Origin: Micromonospora solifontis
GTDB lineage: Bacteria; Actinomycetota; Actinomycetes; Mycobacteriales; Micromonosporaceae
Direction: 5' to 3'
DNA: 37,756 nucleotides
Assembly (NCBI RefSeq): GCF_003725545.1
Contig: NZ_RJLN01000052.1
Location: forward strand, 1-37,756
Part shown: positions 31,143 to 37,756 of the stretch, in pieces
Position numbering within the stretch: the stretch's first letter is position 1
Layout: every line of letters starts with the position of its first letter
The notes under the pieces: model-generated
The model's database searches: none
The model's input: the letters and a program-made list of their open reading frames with translations, nothing else
Told to the model about the DNA's origin: nothing
Position numbers and translations under genes: made by a program

Positions 31143-32480
31143 GTGACCGATACCTTTTCCGCCGGATCCGGCCGCTACCCGGCCGACGCACCGGCCTCCG
31201 AGGCCCTGTTCGACCGCGCCAAGGCCCTCGTGCCCGGCGGGGTGAACTCCCCCGTGCGCGCGTTCCGCGCCGTCGGCGGCACCCCGCGCTTCATGGTCCG
31301 GGGGGAGGGTCCCTGGCTCTTCGACGCCGACGGTCGCCGCTACGTCGACCTGGTCTGCTCCTGGGGTCCGCTGATCCTCGGGCACGCCCACCCCGAGGTG
31401 GTCGAGGCGCTGCGCGCCGCCGCCGCCCTCGGCACCAGCTTCGGCACCCCGACCCCCGGCGAGGTCGACCTGGCCGAGGAGATCGTCGCGCGTACCCCGG
31501 TCGAGCAGGTGCGCCTGGTCAACTCGGGCACCGAAGCGACCATGTCGGCGATCCGGCTGGCCCGCGGCTTCACCGGCCGCGCCAAGATCGTCAAGTTCTC
31601 CGGCTGCTACCACGGCCACTCGGACGCGCTGCTCGCCGCCGCCGGCTCCGGGGTGGCCACCTTCGGCCTGCCCGACTCGCCGGGTGTGACCGGCGCGGCC
31701 GCCGGCGACACCATCGTGCTGCCGTACAACGACCTCCGCGCGGTGGAGGAGGTCTTCGCCGCCGAGGGCCCGCACATCGCCGCCGTCATCACCGAGGCGG
31801 CCGCCGGCAACATGGGCGTGATCGCCCCGCGCGACGGGTTCAACCAGCAGCTCGCCCGGATCGCCCACGCGCACGGCGCGCTGCTCATCGTCGACGAGGT
31901 GATGACCGGGTTCCGGGTCTCCCGCGCCGGCTGGCACGGCCTCGACGCCTCCGACGCCGACCTGTGGACGTACGGGAAGGTCATGGGGGGTGGCCTGCCC
32001 GCCGCGGCGTTCGGCGGCCGGGCGGAGATCATGGCGAAGCTGGCCCCGGCCGGCCCGGTCTACCAGGCCGGCACCCTCTCCGGTAACCCCCTCGCCTGCG
32101 CCGCCGGCCTGGCCACGCTGCGGCTGGCCGACGACGCCCTCTACCGCCGGCTCGACGAGACGGCCGCCGTCGTGGGCAAGCTCGCCGCCGACGAGCTGGC
32201 CGCCGCCGGGGTGCCGCACCGGCTGTCGTACGCGGGCAACATGTTCTCGATCTTCTTCACCGACGCCGAGGTGGTCGACTACGACAGCGCCCGCACCCAG
32301 CAGGTGCCCGCGTTCAAGGCGTTCTTCCACGCGATGCTCGCCGCCGGCGTCTACCTGCCGCCGAGCGCGTTCGAGTCGTGGTTCGTCTCGGCGGCGATCG
32401 ACGACGCCGCCCTGGAGCAGATCGCCGCCGCCCTCCCGGTCGCGGCGAGGGCAGCGGCAGCGGCGGGACACGGGGGGTAG
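31143..32480 (+). CDS. hemL: Glutamate-1-semialdehyde 2,1-aminomutase
   Basis: A 445-residue PLP enzyme that converts glutamate-1-semialdehyde to 5-aminolevulinate, the last step of the C5 route to haem. The N-terminal SEALFDRAKALVPGGVNSPVRAF, the PLP region VNSGTEATMSAIRLARG, the aspartate in LLIVDEVMTGFR and the catalytic Lys279 in TYGKVMGGGLP are all present. Full length. GTG 31143 is the first start after a possible -10 (CACAAT, 31127-31132); a near-leaderless mRNA is likely. It heads the haem/cytochrome c maturation cluster, with five bases between its stop and the next gene. Confidence 0.96.
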   Translation: MTDTFSAGSGRYPADAPASEALFDRAKALVPGGVNSPVRAFRAVGGTPRFMVRGEGPWLFDADGRRYVDLVCSWGPLILGHAHPEVVEALRAAAALGTSFGTPTPGEVDLAEEIVARTPVEQVRLVNSGTEATMSAIRLARGFTGRAKIVKFSGCYHGHSDALLAAAGSGVATFGLPDSPGVTGAAAGDTIVLPYNDLRAVEEVFAAEGPHIAAVITEAAAGNMGVIAPRDGFNQQLARIAHAHGALLIVDEVMTGFRVSRAGWHGLDASDADLWTYGKVMGGGLPAAAFGGRAEIMAKLAPAGPVYQAGTLSGNPLACAAGLATLRLADDALYRRLDETAAVVGKLAADELAAAGVPHRLSYAGNMFSIFFTDAEVVDYDSARTQQVPAFKAFFHAMLAAGVYLPPSAFESWFVSAAIDDAALEQIAAALPVAARAAAAAGHGG

Positions 32481-32485
32481 ACCTG

Positions 32486-33133
32486 ATGAGCGAGACGGTG
32501 GTCCACGTGCTGCGGCACGGCGAGGTGTACAACCCGGACGGCATCCTCTACGGCCGGCTGCCCGGTTTCCGCCTCTCCGAGCTGGGCGTCCAGATGGCCA
32601 AGGCCGCCGCCCAGGCGCTCGCCGAGCGGACCGTGGTGCATGTGGTGGCCAGCCCGCTGGAACGCGCCCAGCAGACCGCCGAGCCGATCGCCGCCCAGTT
32701 CGGGCTCCCGGTCGGCGTGGACGAACGGCTGATCGAGAGCGCCAACTGGTTCGAGGGCAAGAAGGTCTCGCCGGGCGACGGCTCGTTCCGCGACCCGCGC
32801 AACTGGTGGGTGCTGCGCGACCCGGTCACCCCGTCCTGGGGTGAGGCGTACCGGGCCATCGCCGAACGGATGTTCGCGGCGCTGCACGCCGCCCGGGTGG
32901 CCGCCGAGGGGCGCGAAGCGGTGCTCGTCTCGCACCAGCTCCCGATCTGGACCCTGCGCCGCTACGTGGAGCGCAAGCGGCTCTGGCACGACCCGCGCCG
33001 GCGGCAGTGCGGCCTGGCCAGCCTCACCTCGTTCCACTTCGACGGCGCCAAGATCGCCGGCATCGGATACTCCGAGCCGGCCGCCCACCTGATCGCGATC
33101 TCACCGACCGCCCGGACGGCCAAGGGGGCCTGA
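32486..33133 (+). CDS. Histidine phosphatase family protein (phosphoglycerate mutase-like)
   Basis: A 215-residue protein with the catalytic VLRHGEVYNP at the N-terminus (His in RHG), ASPLERAQQTAEPIA and the second histidine in LVSHQLPIW. These residues make the two-histidine active site of the superfamily. Substrate unknown; the same family member sits at this place in mycobacteria (Rv0525), between hemL and the thioredoxin gene, which argues for a role linked to haem or cytochrome maturation (inference). ATG 32486 is five bases after the hemL stop. Its stop overlaps the next start (TGATG). Confidence 0.93.
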   Translation: MSETVVHVLRHGEVYNPDGILYGRLPGFRLSELGVQMAKAAAQALAERTVVHVVASPLERAQQTAEPIAAQFGLPVGVDERLIESANWFEGKKVSPGDGSFRDPRNWWVLRDPVTPSWGEAYRAIAERMFAALHAARVAAEGREAVLVSHQLPIWTLRRYVERKRLWHDPRRRQCGLASLTSFHFDGAKIAGIGYSEPAAHLIAISPTARTAKGA

Positions 33134-33699
33134 TGCTCACCCGGAGGCTCGTCGCCGCCCTGCTCACCGCCGTCACCGCCGGTACGGCGCTGGCCGGTTG
33201 CACCTCCGGGAGCCAGGAGAGCCGCTGCTCGGACAAGAACGGCATCATCCAGTGCGCTCCCGACCAGCGGTCGAAGGCCCCGGCGCTCGCCGGTGACCTG
33301 CTCACCGGTGGGCGGTACGACGTCGCCCAGGACCGGGGCAAGGTCGTGGTGGTCAACTTCTGGGGTTCCTGGTGCGCCCCCTGCCGCGCCGAGGCGGACG
33401 ACCTGGAGGCCACCTACCAGGCGACCAAGGCGTCCGGGGTGACCTTCCTCGGCATCAACGTGCAGGACAGCAAGGACAAGGCGCTCGCCTTCGAGGAGGG
33501 GCGGATCACCTACCCGAGCCTCTTCGACCCGGCGAGCCGGCTGGCGCTGGCCCTGGACATCCCGCCGAACACCATCCCCGCCACGGTCGTGCTCGACCGC
33601 GAAGGCCGGACCGCCACGGTGATCCGGGCCGCGGTGACCCGGGAGGAGCTGCGCCCGATCGTCGAGAAGATCGCGGCCGAAGAGCCGGCGTCCCGCTGA
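33133..33699 (+). CDS. resA: TlpA/ResA-like thioredoxin lipoprotein
   Basis: A 188-residue exported thiol-disulfide protein. Residues 1-22 are a lipoprotein signal peptide ending LALAGC (Cys23 lipidated). The thioredoxin fold carries WCAPC (80-84) after VVVVNFWGS, and the cis-proline region is NTIPATVVLD. ResA proteins reduce the haem-binding CXXCH motif of apocytochromes on the outer face of the membrane, with electrons from CcdA, which is the next gene. Start ATG overlaps the previous stop by one base (TGATG). Two extra cysteines at 32 and 41 lie in the linker after the lipid anchor and may form a disulfide. Confidence 0.92.
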   Translation: MLTRRLVAALLTAVTAGTALAGCTSGSQESRCSDKNGIIQCAPDQRSKAPALAGDLLTGGRYDVAQDRGKVVVVNFWGSWCAPCRAEADDLEATYQATKASGVTFLGINVQDSKDKALAFEEGRITYPSLFDPASRLALALDIPPNTIPATVVLDREGRTATVIRAAVTREELRPIVEKIAAEEPASR

Positions 33700-34550
33700 T
33701 GGGCGAAACCTTCCGCCAGCTCGCCGAGTCCGGTCCGCTGCTGCTCGCGGTCGGCGCCGCGGCGCTCGCCGGGCTGGTCAGCTTCCTCTCCCCGTGCGTG
33801 CTGCCGCTGATGCCCGGCTACCTCTCGTACGTCACCGGGCTCGCCGGCGCCGACCTGGAAAGGAAGGGCCCCCTGTTAACGCCTCAGGTAGAGGAGGGGC
33901 CCCCTGCTAACGCCTCCAGCGGCGGGGGCGTGGCCGTCGCGGCGCTCCCGCAGGCGCGCGGCGCGGTCGCGGTGAAGGGGCGGGTGCTGGCCGGCACGAT
34001 GCTGTTCATCGCCGGCTTCACCGTGGTGTTCACCGCCACCGCGATCCTCTTCTCCGGCGTCGGCAAGCTCTTGTTCCAGCACGAGCGCACGCTGGAGGTC
34101 GTCATCGGCGCGCTGGTCGTGCTGCTCGGGCTCGGCTACCTCGGGGTGGTTCCCGGGATGCAGCGGGAGTTCCGGATCCACCGGCTGCCCGCCGCCGGCC
34201 TGCTCGGCGCCCCCGTGCTCGGCGCGGTCTTCGCGCTCAGCTGGATGCCGTGCACCGGCCCGACCCTCGGCGCGGTGCTCGGCATGGCCACCGTCGACGG
34301 GCGGACCGACCGCGCGGTGCTGCTCGCCGTGGCGTACTGCCTCGGGCTGGGGGTACCGTTCGTCGTCTTCGGGCTGGGCTTCCACCGCCTGCTCGGGGTC
34401 TTCCGCGCCGTACGGCGCAACAGCCGCTGGGTGACCCGGATCGGCGGCGCGCTGCTGATCCTGATCGGCCTGGCGCTGGTCACCGGCGGCTGGCAGGACT
34501 TCGTGATCTGGTTGCAGACGCATGTGGGCGTGGGCGAGGTGAGCATCTGA
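33699..34550 (+). CDS. ccdA: Cytochrome c biogenesis protein CcdA (with in-frame repeat insert)
   Basis: A 283-residue, six-helix membrane thiol reductase that passes electrons from cytosolic thioredoxin to ResA. The two redox cysteines are Cys33 in FLSPCVLPLMPGY and Cys185 in SWMPCTGPTL. Between helix 1 (ending near 50) and helix 2 (starting near 95) there is a long loop. Residues 54-73 of this loop (ERKGPLLTPQVEEGPPANAS) are encoded by a copy of the GGGGCCCC palindromic element, which keeps the frame open. The remaining helices and cysteines are intact, so the protein should work. Start overlaps the resA stop (TGATG), as does its stop with resB. Confidence 0.93.
   Translation: MGETFRQLAESGPLLLAVGAAALAGLVSFLSPCVLPLMPGYLSYVTGLAGADLERKGPLLTPQVEEGPPANASSGGGVAVAALPQARGAVAVKGRVLAGTMLFIAGFTVVFTATAILFSGVGKLLFQHERTLEVVIGALVVLLGLGYLGVVPGMQREFRIHRLPAAGLLGAPVLGAVFALSWMPCTGPTLGAVLGMATVDGRTDRAVLLAVAYCLGLGVPFVVFGLGFHRLLGVFRAVRRNSRWVTRIGGALLILIGLALVTGGWQDFVIWLQTHVGVGEVSI
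33861..33914 (+). repeat. GGGGCCCC palindromic element inside ccdA
   Basis: Two direct 24-bp copies of the pattern GGARGGGCCCCCTGYTAACG followed by CCTC begin at 33862 and 33893 (period 31), and GGGCCC-centred stems can form within and between them. The minus strand of the intergenic element at 15289-15334 matches the first 24 bases with one or two changes. Here the element is translated in the only frame without TAA or TAG. Confidence 0.85.
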
Positions 34551-36172
34551 TGACGACCGTGGACGACCGGCCGGCCAGCCCGCCGGCCGAGGCGCCCCGG
34601 CGACGGGTCAACCCGGTGCTGGCCCTGCTGCGCAACTCCTGGCGGCAGCTCACCAGCATGCGTACGGCCTTGATCCTGCTCTTCCTGCTCGCGGTCGCCG
34701 CCATTCCCGGTTCGGTGCTGCCGCAGCGCGGGATCAACCCGGAGAAGGTCAACCAGTGGTTCGTCGACCACCCGGACCTCGCGCCGCGGCTCGACCAGCT
34801 CGGCATGTTCGAGGTCTTCGGCTCGGTCTGGTTCTCCGCGATCTACCTGCTGCTCTTCACCTCGCTGGTCGGCTGCATCCTGCCCCGGGCCCGCGACCAC
34901 GTCCGGGCGCTGCGGATGCGGCCGCCGGCCGCGCCGAAGCGGCTCGACCGGCTGCCACAGCACGCGGTGCTGGAGGCGCCGGCCGCCGCCGACGCCGAGG
35001 CGATCGCGGCGGTGCTGCGCCGTCGCCGCTGGCGGGTGGTGGTCCGCGGCGACGAGGTCTCCGCCGAGAAGGGCTACCTCAAGGAGACCGGCAACCTGCT
35101 CTTCCACGTCTCGCTGGTCGCCGTCCTGCTCGGCGTCGCGGTCGGCTCCTGGTACGGCTGGCACGGCAACCGGATCCTGGTGTCGGGTGACGAGAATGCC
35201 TTCTGCAACACCCGCCAGCAGTACGCCGAGGCGACCCTCGGCCCTCGGGTGGACAGCGCCGACCTGCCGCCGTTCTGCCTCACGCTGGAGAAGTTCGAGG
35301 CGGAGTACCTGCCCTCCGGCCAGGCGTCGCACTACTGGGCCACGGTGACCGTGGACCACCTGGCCGACGCGCCGACCCGGACCGCCGGCTTCTCGGTCAA
35401 CTCGCCGCTGCGGCTCGGCCCGGCCAACGTCTACCTGCTCGGCAACGGGTACGCGCCGATCCTGAAGTACACCGACCGGTACGGCCGCACCCAGACCAGT
35501 ACGGCGCCCTTCCTGCGGACCGGCGACCCGAACGCGACGGAGGAGGGCGTCGCCGCCTTCCCGGACGCGAACGTCGACCCGAAGACCGGCCGGCGCGCCG
35601 CCGACCAGCAGGTCGCCTTCGACGGGCTCTACCTGCCCACCGCCCCGGACAGCCCGCCCTTCGTCTCCTCCCGGTTCCCCGAGGAGCGCAACCCGGCGGT
35701 GGTGCTGGTCGCGTACCGGGGCAACCTCGGGCTGGACGCCGGCATCCCGGGGTCGGTCTACAAGCTCGACCAGCGGCAGATCGACAACGGCAAGCTGAAG
35801 CAGATCGGCGACAAGAAGCTGGGCCTCGGCGAGAAGTGGACCCTGGACGACGGCAGCACGCTGGAGTTCGTCGGCACCCAGCCGTACATCACCATCTCGG
35901 TCCGGTACGCCCCCGGGCAGACGCTGCTGCTGGTCGCCAGCGGGACGCTGCTGCTCGGCCTGATGGGCTCGCTCTTCGCCCGGCGGCGGCGGGTCTGGTT
36001 CCGGGTTTCGCCCCCCGAGGGCGGATCTCCGACGAGCGGTAGTAGTTTGGTGGAGGCCGGTGGGCTGCCGCGCACCGAGCATCCGGGGTTCGCCGACGAG
36101 TTCGCGCAGCTCGTCGCCGCGGTGAGCGACGACGGGCGGGACGTCCGGCGGGCGCGAGAAGGAGACGAGTGA
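34550..36172 (+). CDS. resB: Cytochrome c biogenesis protein ResB
   Basis: A 540-residue membrane protein of cytochrome c maturation system II, where ResB/CcsB-type and CcsA-type proteins together form the haem exporter and ligase. N-terminal helix 45-65 (MRTALILLFLLAVAAIPGSVLPQR, the ResB signature region), helix near 95-118, helix near 180-200 (LLFHVSLVAVLLGVAVGSWYG), a large extracytoplasmic domain of about 260 residues, and a last helix near 460-480 (LLLVASGTLLLGLMGSLF). The final 50 residues are cytosolic and charged. TGATG overlaps at both ends. Confidence 0.92.
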   Translation: MTTVDDRPASPPAEAPRRRVNPVLALLRNSWRQLTSMRTALILLFLLAVAAIPGSVLPQRGINPEKVNQWFVDHPDLAPRLDQLGMFEVFGSVWFSAIYLLLFTSLVGCILPRARDHVRALRMRPPAAPKRLDRLPQHAVLEAPAAADAEAIAAVLRRRRWRVVVRGDEVSAEKGYLKETGNLLFHVSLVAVLLGVAVGSWYGWHGNRILVSGDENAFCNTRQQYAEATLGPRVDSADLPPFCLTLEKFEAEYLPSGQASHYWATVTVDHLADAPTRTAGFSVNSPLRLGPANVYLLGNGYAPILKYTDRYGRTQTSTAPFLRTGDPNATEEGVAAFPDANVDPKTGRRAADQQVAFDGLYLPTAPDSPPFVSSRFPEERNPAVVLVAYRGNLGLDAGIPGSVYKLDQRQIDNGKLKQIGDKKLGLGEKWTLDDGSTLEFVGTQPYITISVRYAPGQTLLLVASGTLLLGLMGSLFARRRRVWFRVSPPEGGSPTSGSSLVEAGGLPRTEHPGFADEFAQLVAAVSDDGRDVRRAREGDE

Positions 36173-37155
36173 TGTCCGCACTCTCCGACCAGCTGGTCAC
36201 GTACGCGATCCTGGCGTACCTGGTCGCCATGATCAGCCACGCCGTCGAGTACGCGCTCGGCAACGCCCGCGCGGTGTCCACCAAGGCCGCCGCCCCGGCC
36301 CGGGAGTTGGTCGGCGCGGGCGTCGGCGGCGCCGGCGGGACCGCCGGGGAGCCGGTGGCCGTACCGGTGGAGACCCGGCCCGGCCGCTCGGGTGCCCGGG
36401 CCGCGCTGGCCGGGCGGATCGCCGCGTGGGTGACCGTGGTCGCCGCCGCGCTGCACCTCGGCGCGGTGGTCACCCGGGGCATCGCCGCCGAGCGGATGCC
36501 CTGGGGCAACATGTACGAGTTCGTGCTGACGGTCACCTTCATCGGGGTCGCCGCCTGGCTCGCGGTGCTCTGGAGGCAGCCGCAGCTGCGCCGGCTCGGG
36601 CTGTTCCTGACCCTGGTCATGGTGCTGCTGCTGGCGTTCGCCGAGCTGAAGCTCTATGTGCAGGTCACGCCGCTGATGCCGGCGCTGAAGTCGTACTGGT
36701 TCGTCATCCACGTGTCGACGATCATCTTCGCCTCCGGCATCTTCCTGCTGGGCGTGGTGCCGGCCGCGTCGTACCTGATGCGCTCCGGTTGGGAGCAGGG
36801 CAAGCGGAGCTTCCCGTACACCCTGGCCCGCCGGCTGCCGGCGGCGGCCGGCCTGGAGCGGCTGACCTTCATGCTGCACGCCTTCGCCTTCCCGATCTTC
36901 ACCTTCGCGGTGATCGCCGGGGCGATCTGGGCCGAGGCCGCCTGGGGTCGGGCCTGGGGCTGGGACCCGAAGGAGACCTGGGCGTTCATCTCCTGGGTGG
37001 TCTACGCCGGCTACCTGCACGCCCGGGCCACCCCGAGCATCAAGCGCAACGTGGCCACCTGGATCTCGATCCTGGGCTTCCTGACCATGCTGATGAACCT
37101 GTTCGGGGTCAACTTCTTCTTCACCGGCCTGCACTCGTACGCCGGCGTCAACTGA
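36172..37155 (+). CDS. ccsB: Cytochrome c biogenesis protein CcsB/CcsA (haem-handling)
   Basis: A 327-residue polytopic protein of the CcmC/CcmF/CcsA family. The tryptophan-rich WWD motif is clear (AWGRAWGWDPKETWAFISW, near residues 260-280) and conserved histidines flank it (MLHAFAFP before, YLHARATP after), as needed to hold haem on the outer face. About eight helices. Residues 40-80 form an Ala/Gly/Pro-rich loop longer than usual. ATG 36172 overlaps the resB stop by one base; GAAGGAGA at 36158-36165 is the ribosome binding site; an in-frame GTG at 36169 is less likely. It is the last gene of the hemL-resA-ccdA-resB cluster. Nomenclature of CcsA and CcsB is swapped in some literature. Confidence 0.94.
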   Translation: MSALSDQLVTYAILAYLVAMISHAVEYALGNARAVSTKAAAPARELVGAGVGGAGGTAGEPVAVPVETRPGRSGARAALAGRIAAWVTVVAAALHLGAVVTRGIAAERMPWGNMYEFVLTVTFIGVAAWLAVLWRQPQLRRLGLFLTLVMVLLLAFAELKLYVQVTPLMPALKSYWFVIHVSTIIFASGIFLLGVVPAASYLMRSGWEQGKRSFPYTLARRLPAAAGLERLTFMLHAFAFPIFTFAVIAGAIWAEAAWGRAWGWDPKETWAFISWVVYAGYLHARATPSIKRNVATWISILGFLTMLMNLFGVNFFFTGLHSYAGVN

Positions 37156-37185
37156 TCCCCGTTCATCGCTTCCCACCCAATCCGT

Positions 37186-37245
37186 GATCGGTGGCAGCTC
37201 AGCTGTCGTCGCTCCGGCGTGTCGGGTCGCTGAGCTGCCACCATC
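37186..37245. repeat. Palindromic element after ccsB (GGTGGCAGCTCAGC arms)
   Basis: Perfect 14-bp arms at 37190-37203 and 37229-37242 with a 25-nt loop, extended outward by GATC/GATG-type bases with one bulge. It lies 34 bp after the ccsB stop and probably ends the cytochrome maturation transcript. No other copy with the same arms is in the window. Confidence 0.8.
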
Positions 37246-37301
37246 GAGTCGTAGCCGGGCGCGGCGAGGCAGGTCGTCGAGGCGCGGACGATCCTGACGG
37301 G

Positions 37302-37402
37302 TCAGGTGCCGAACCAGCCGGGGACGTCGAGGCGGAAGAAGTTCGGCTGGGCGACGGTACGCAGGTCGTCCTCGACCGCCGCTACCCGGTCGGGGCCGAG
37401 GA
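37302..37402 (-). pseudogene. C-terminal remnant of an unidentified minus-strand gene
   Basis: Read on the minus strand, about 32 codons ending at TGA (37304-37302) have normal protein composition and codon use (DRVAAVEDDLRTVAQPNFF then RLDVPGWFGT). Upstream of this, past about 37400, the frame turns into unlikely Arg/Pro-rich sequence that is antisense to the next remnant. No start codon or full domain is left. The parent family is not recognised. I take it as the tail of a gene whose 5' part was deleted. Confidence 0.5.
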
Positions 37403-37675
37403 CTGGTCGACGTCCTGCGGGCCGGCGCGGAGTTGCCCGACGCGCGGCTGGAGGCGCTGCGCCGGTTCACCCTCGCCGTGGTCGAGCACCGGGGCGCCGT
37501 CCCGGACGCCGACTTCGACGCCTTCCTCGTCGCCGGGTGGCAGCCCCGGCACGCGCTGGACGTGGTGCTCGGCGTCGGGACGTACACCATCCCCACCTTC
37601 GCCGACCGGCTCACCGCCGCGCCGATCGATGCGCCGCTGGCCGCGTACGCCTGGGAGCCCGCCGCCTGCCTGTAA
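37403..37675 (+). pseudogene. C-terminal remnant of a carboxymuconolactone decarboxylase/AhpD-like gene
   Basis: About 90 codons: LVDVLRAGAELPDARLEALR, then RFTLAVVEHRGAVPDADFDA, then GWQPRHALDVVLGVGTYTI. This is the C-terminal half of CMD-type peroxidase/decarboxylase proteins of actinobacteria. The N-terminal half with the catalytic CxxC-His region is absent; upstream codons in this frame (from 37298) are non-homologous. TTG 37433 could start a short peptide, but it would lack the active site. Stop TAA at 37673-37675. Confidence 0.6.
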
Positions 37676-37756
37676 ATGGCAAGGGCCTTGGCTGGTGAGG
37701 GCGCTCCGATCGTCATTGCCTGCTTTGTGGACAGTGGTTGTCGCAGGGGGCAACTA
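37676..37756. other. Window edge, unassigned
   Basis: An ATG directly after the preceding TAA (37676) opens a frame to the window end (MARALAGEGAPIVIACF..), but 27 codons are too few to judge. The base composition is lower in GC than the rest of the window. No gene can be assigned. Confidence 0.3.

Noticed and set aside
33840..33930. Frameshift or pseudogene in ccdA because of the repeat-like sequence
   Set aside because: The frame is continuous from 33699 to 34550, and both redox cysteines and all helices are present.
35758..37716. A 652-codon minus-strand frame over resB and ccsB
   Set aside because: It is antisense to two well-conserved membrane proteins and has Arg/Pro/Ser-rich low-complexity sequence.

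Overview
The window is high-GC DNA (mostly C or G at third codon positions) with many GTG starts, stop/start overlaps of 1-4 bases and many starts lying 6-8 bases after a TANNNT-like -10, which suggests leaderless mRNAs. Together with the gene content and a short GGGGCCCC palindromic repeat, this points to an actinomycete, most likely Micromonosporaceae (Micromonospora-like). The genus call is inference. No rRNA, tRNA, CRISPR or transposase gene was found.

Layout. 3-578: end of an MFS transporter. 589-6694: a stressosome locus. A STAS anti-anti-sigma gene diverges from an operon of RsbR, RsbS, RsbT, an RsbT-like ATPase fused to a PP2C phosphatase, a histidine kinase whose N-terminus looks like a degenerate RsbT, and a receiver-PP2C phosphatase. 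6727-8146: AraC-type regulator divergent from a TIGR03086/maleylpyruvate-isomerase-like protein. 8189-10970: PadR regulator with an ABC exporter, with a clear operator inside the promoter. 11017-13568: a Ser/Thr/Pro-rich membrane protein and a fused NodB deacetylase/family 2 glycosyltransferase. 13599-13819: a 30-bp tandem repeat. 13832-17450: small membrane protein, PLP-dependent threonine/serine dehydratase and oligopeptidase B. 17518-18628: Rrf2 regulator and cupin, each preceded by the same CTGGA-N9-TCCAG site. 18697-20163: FAD-binding oxidoreductase with a LexA-like box on its -10.

20308-27462 is a second signalling locus: an ATPase-GAF-PP2C protein divergent from a soluble 1450-residue poly-HAMP hybrid histidine kinase and a response regulator. 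27466-30546: GbsR/MarR regulator divergent from an ABC exporter pair. 30659-30991: another STAS protein. 31143-37155: hemL, a histidine phosphatase, TlpA/ResA-like thioredoxin, CcdA, ResB and CcsB, the actinobacterial haem/cytochrome c maturation cluster in the order known from Mycobacterium tuberculosis Rv0524-Rv0529. 37302-37675: two gene remnants joined head to head, then the window edge.

The two signalling loci and the separate STAS genes together supply kinases, phosphatases and antagonists of partner-switching control of sigma factors. No sigma factor gene lies in the window. The most unusual features are three consecutive genes that each begin with an RsbT-type module, the last one degenerate; six palindromic repeats, one of them lying in frame inside ccdA; a stop codon/C-rich tract/GATCATGA-hairpin arrangement between convergent genes; and paired operators that give testable regulons.
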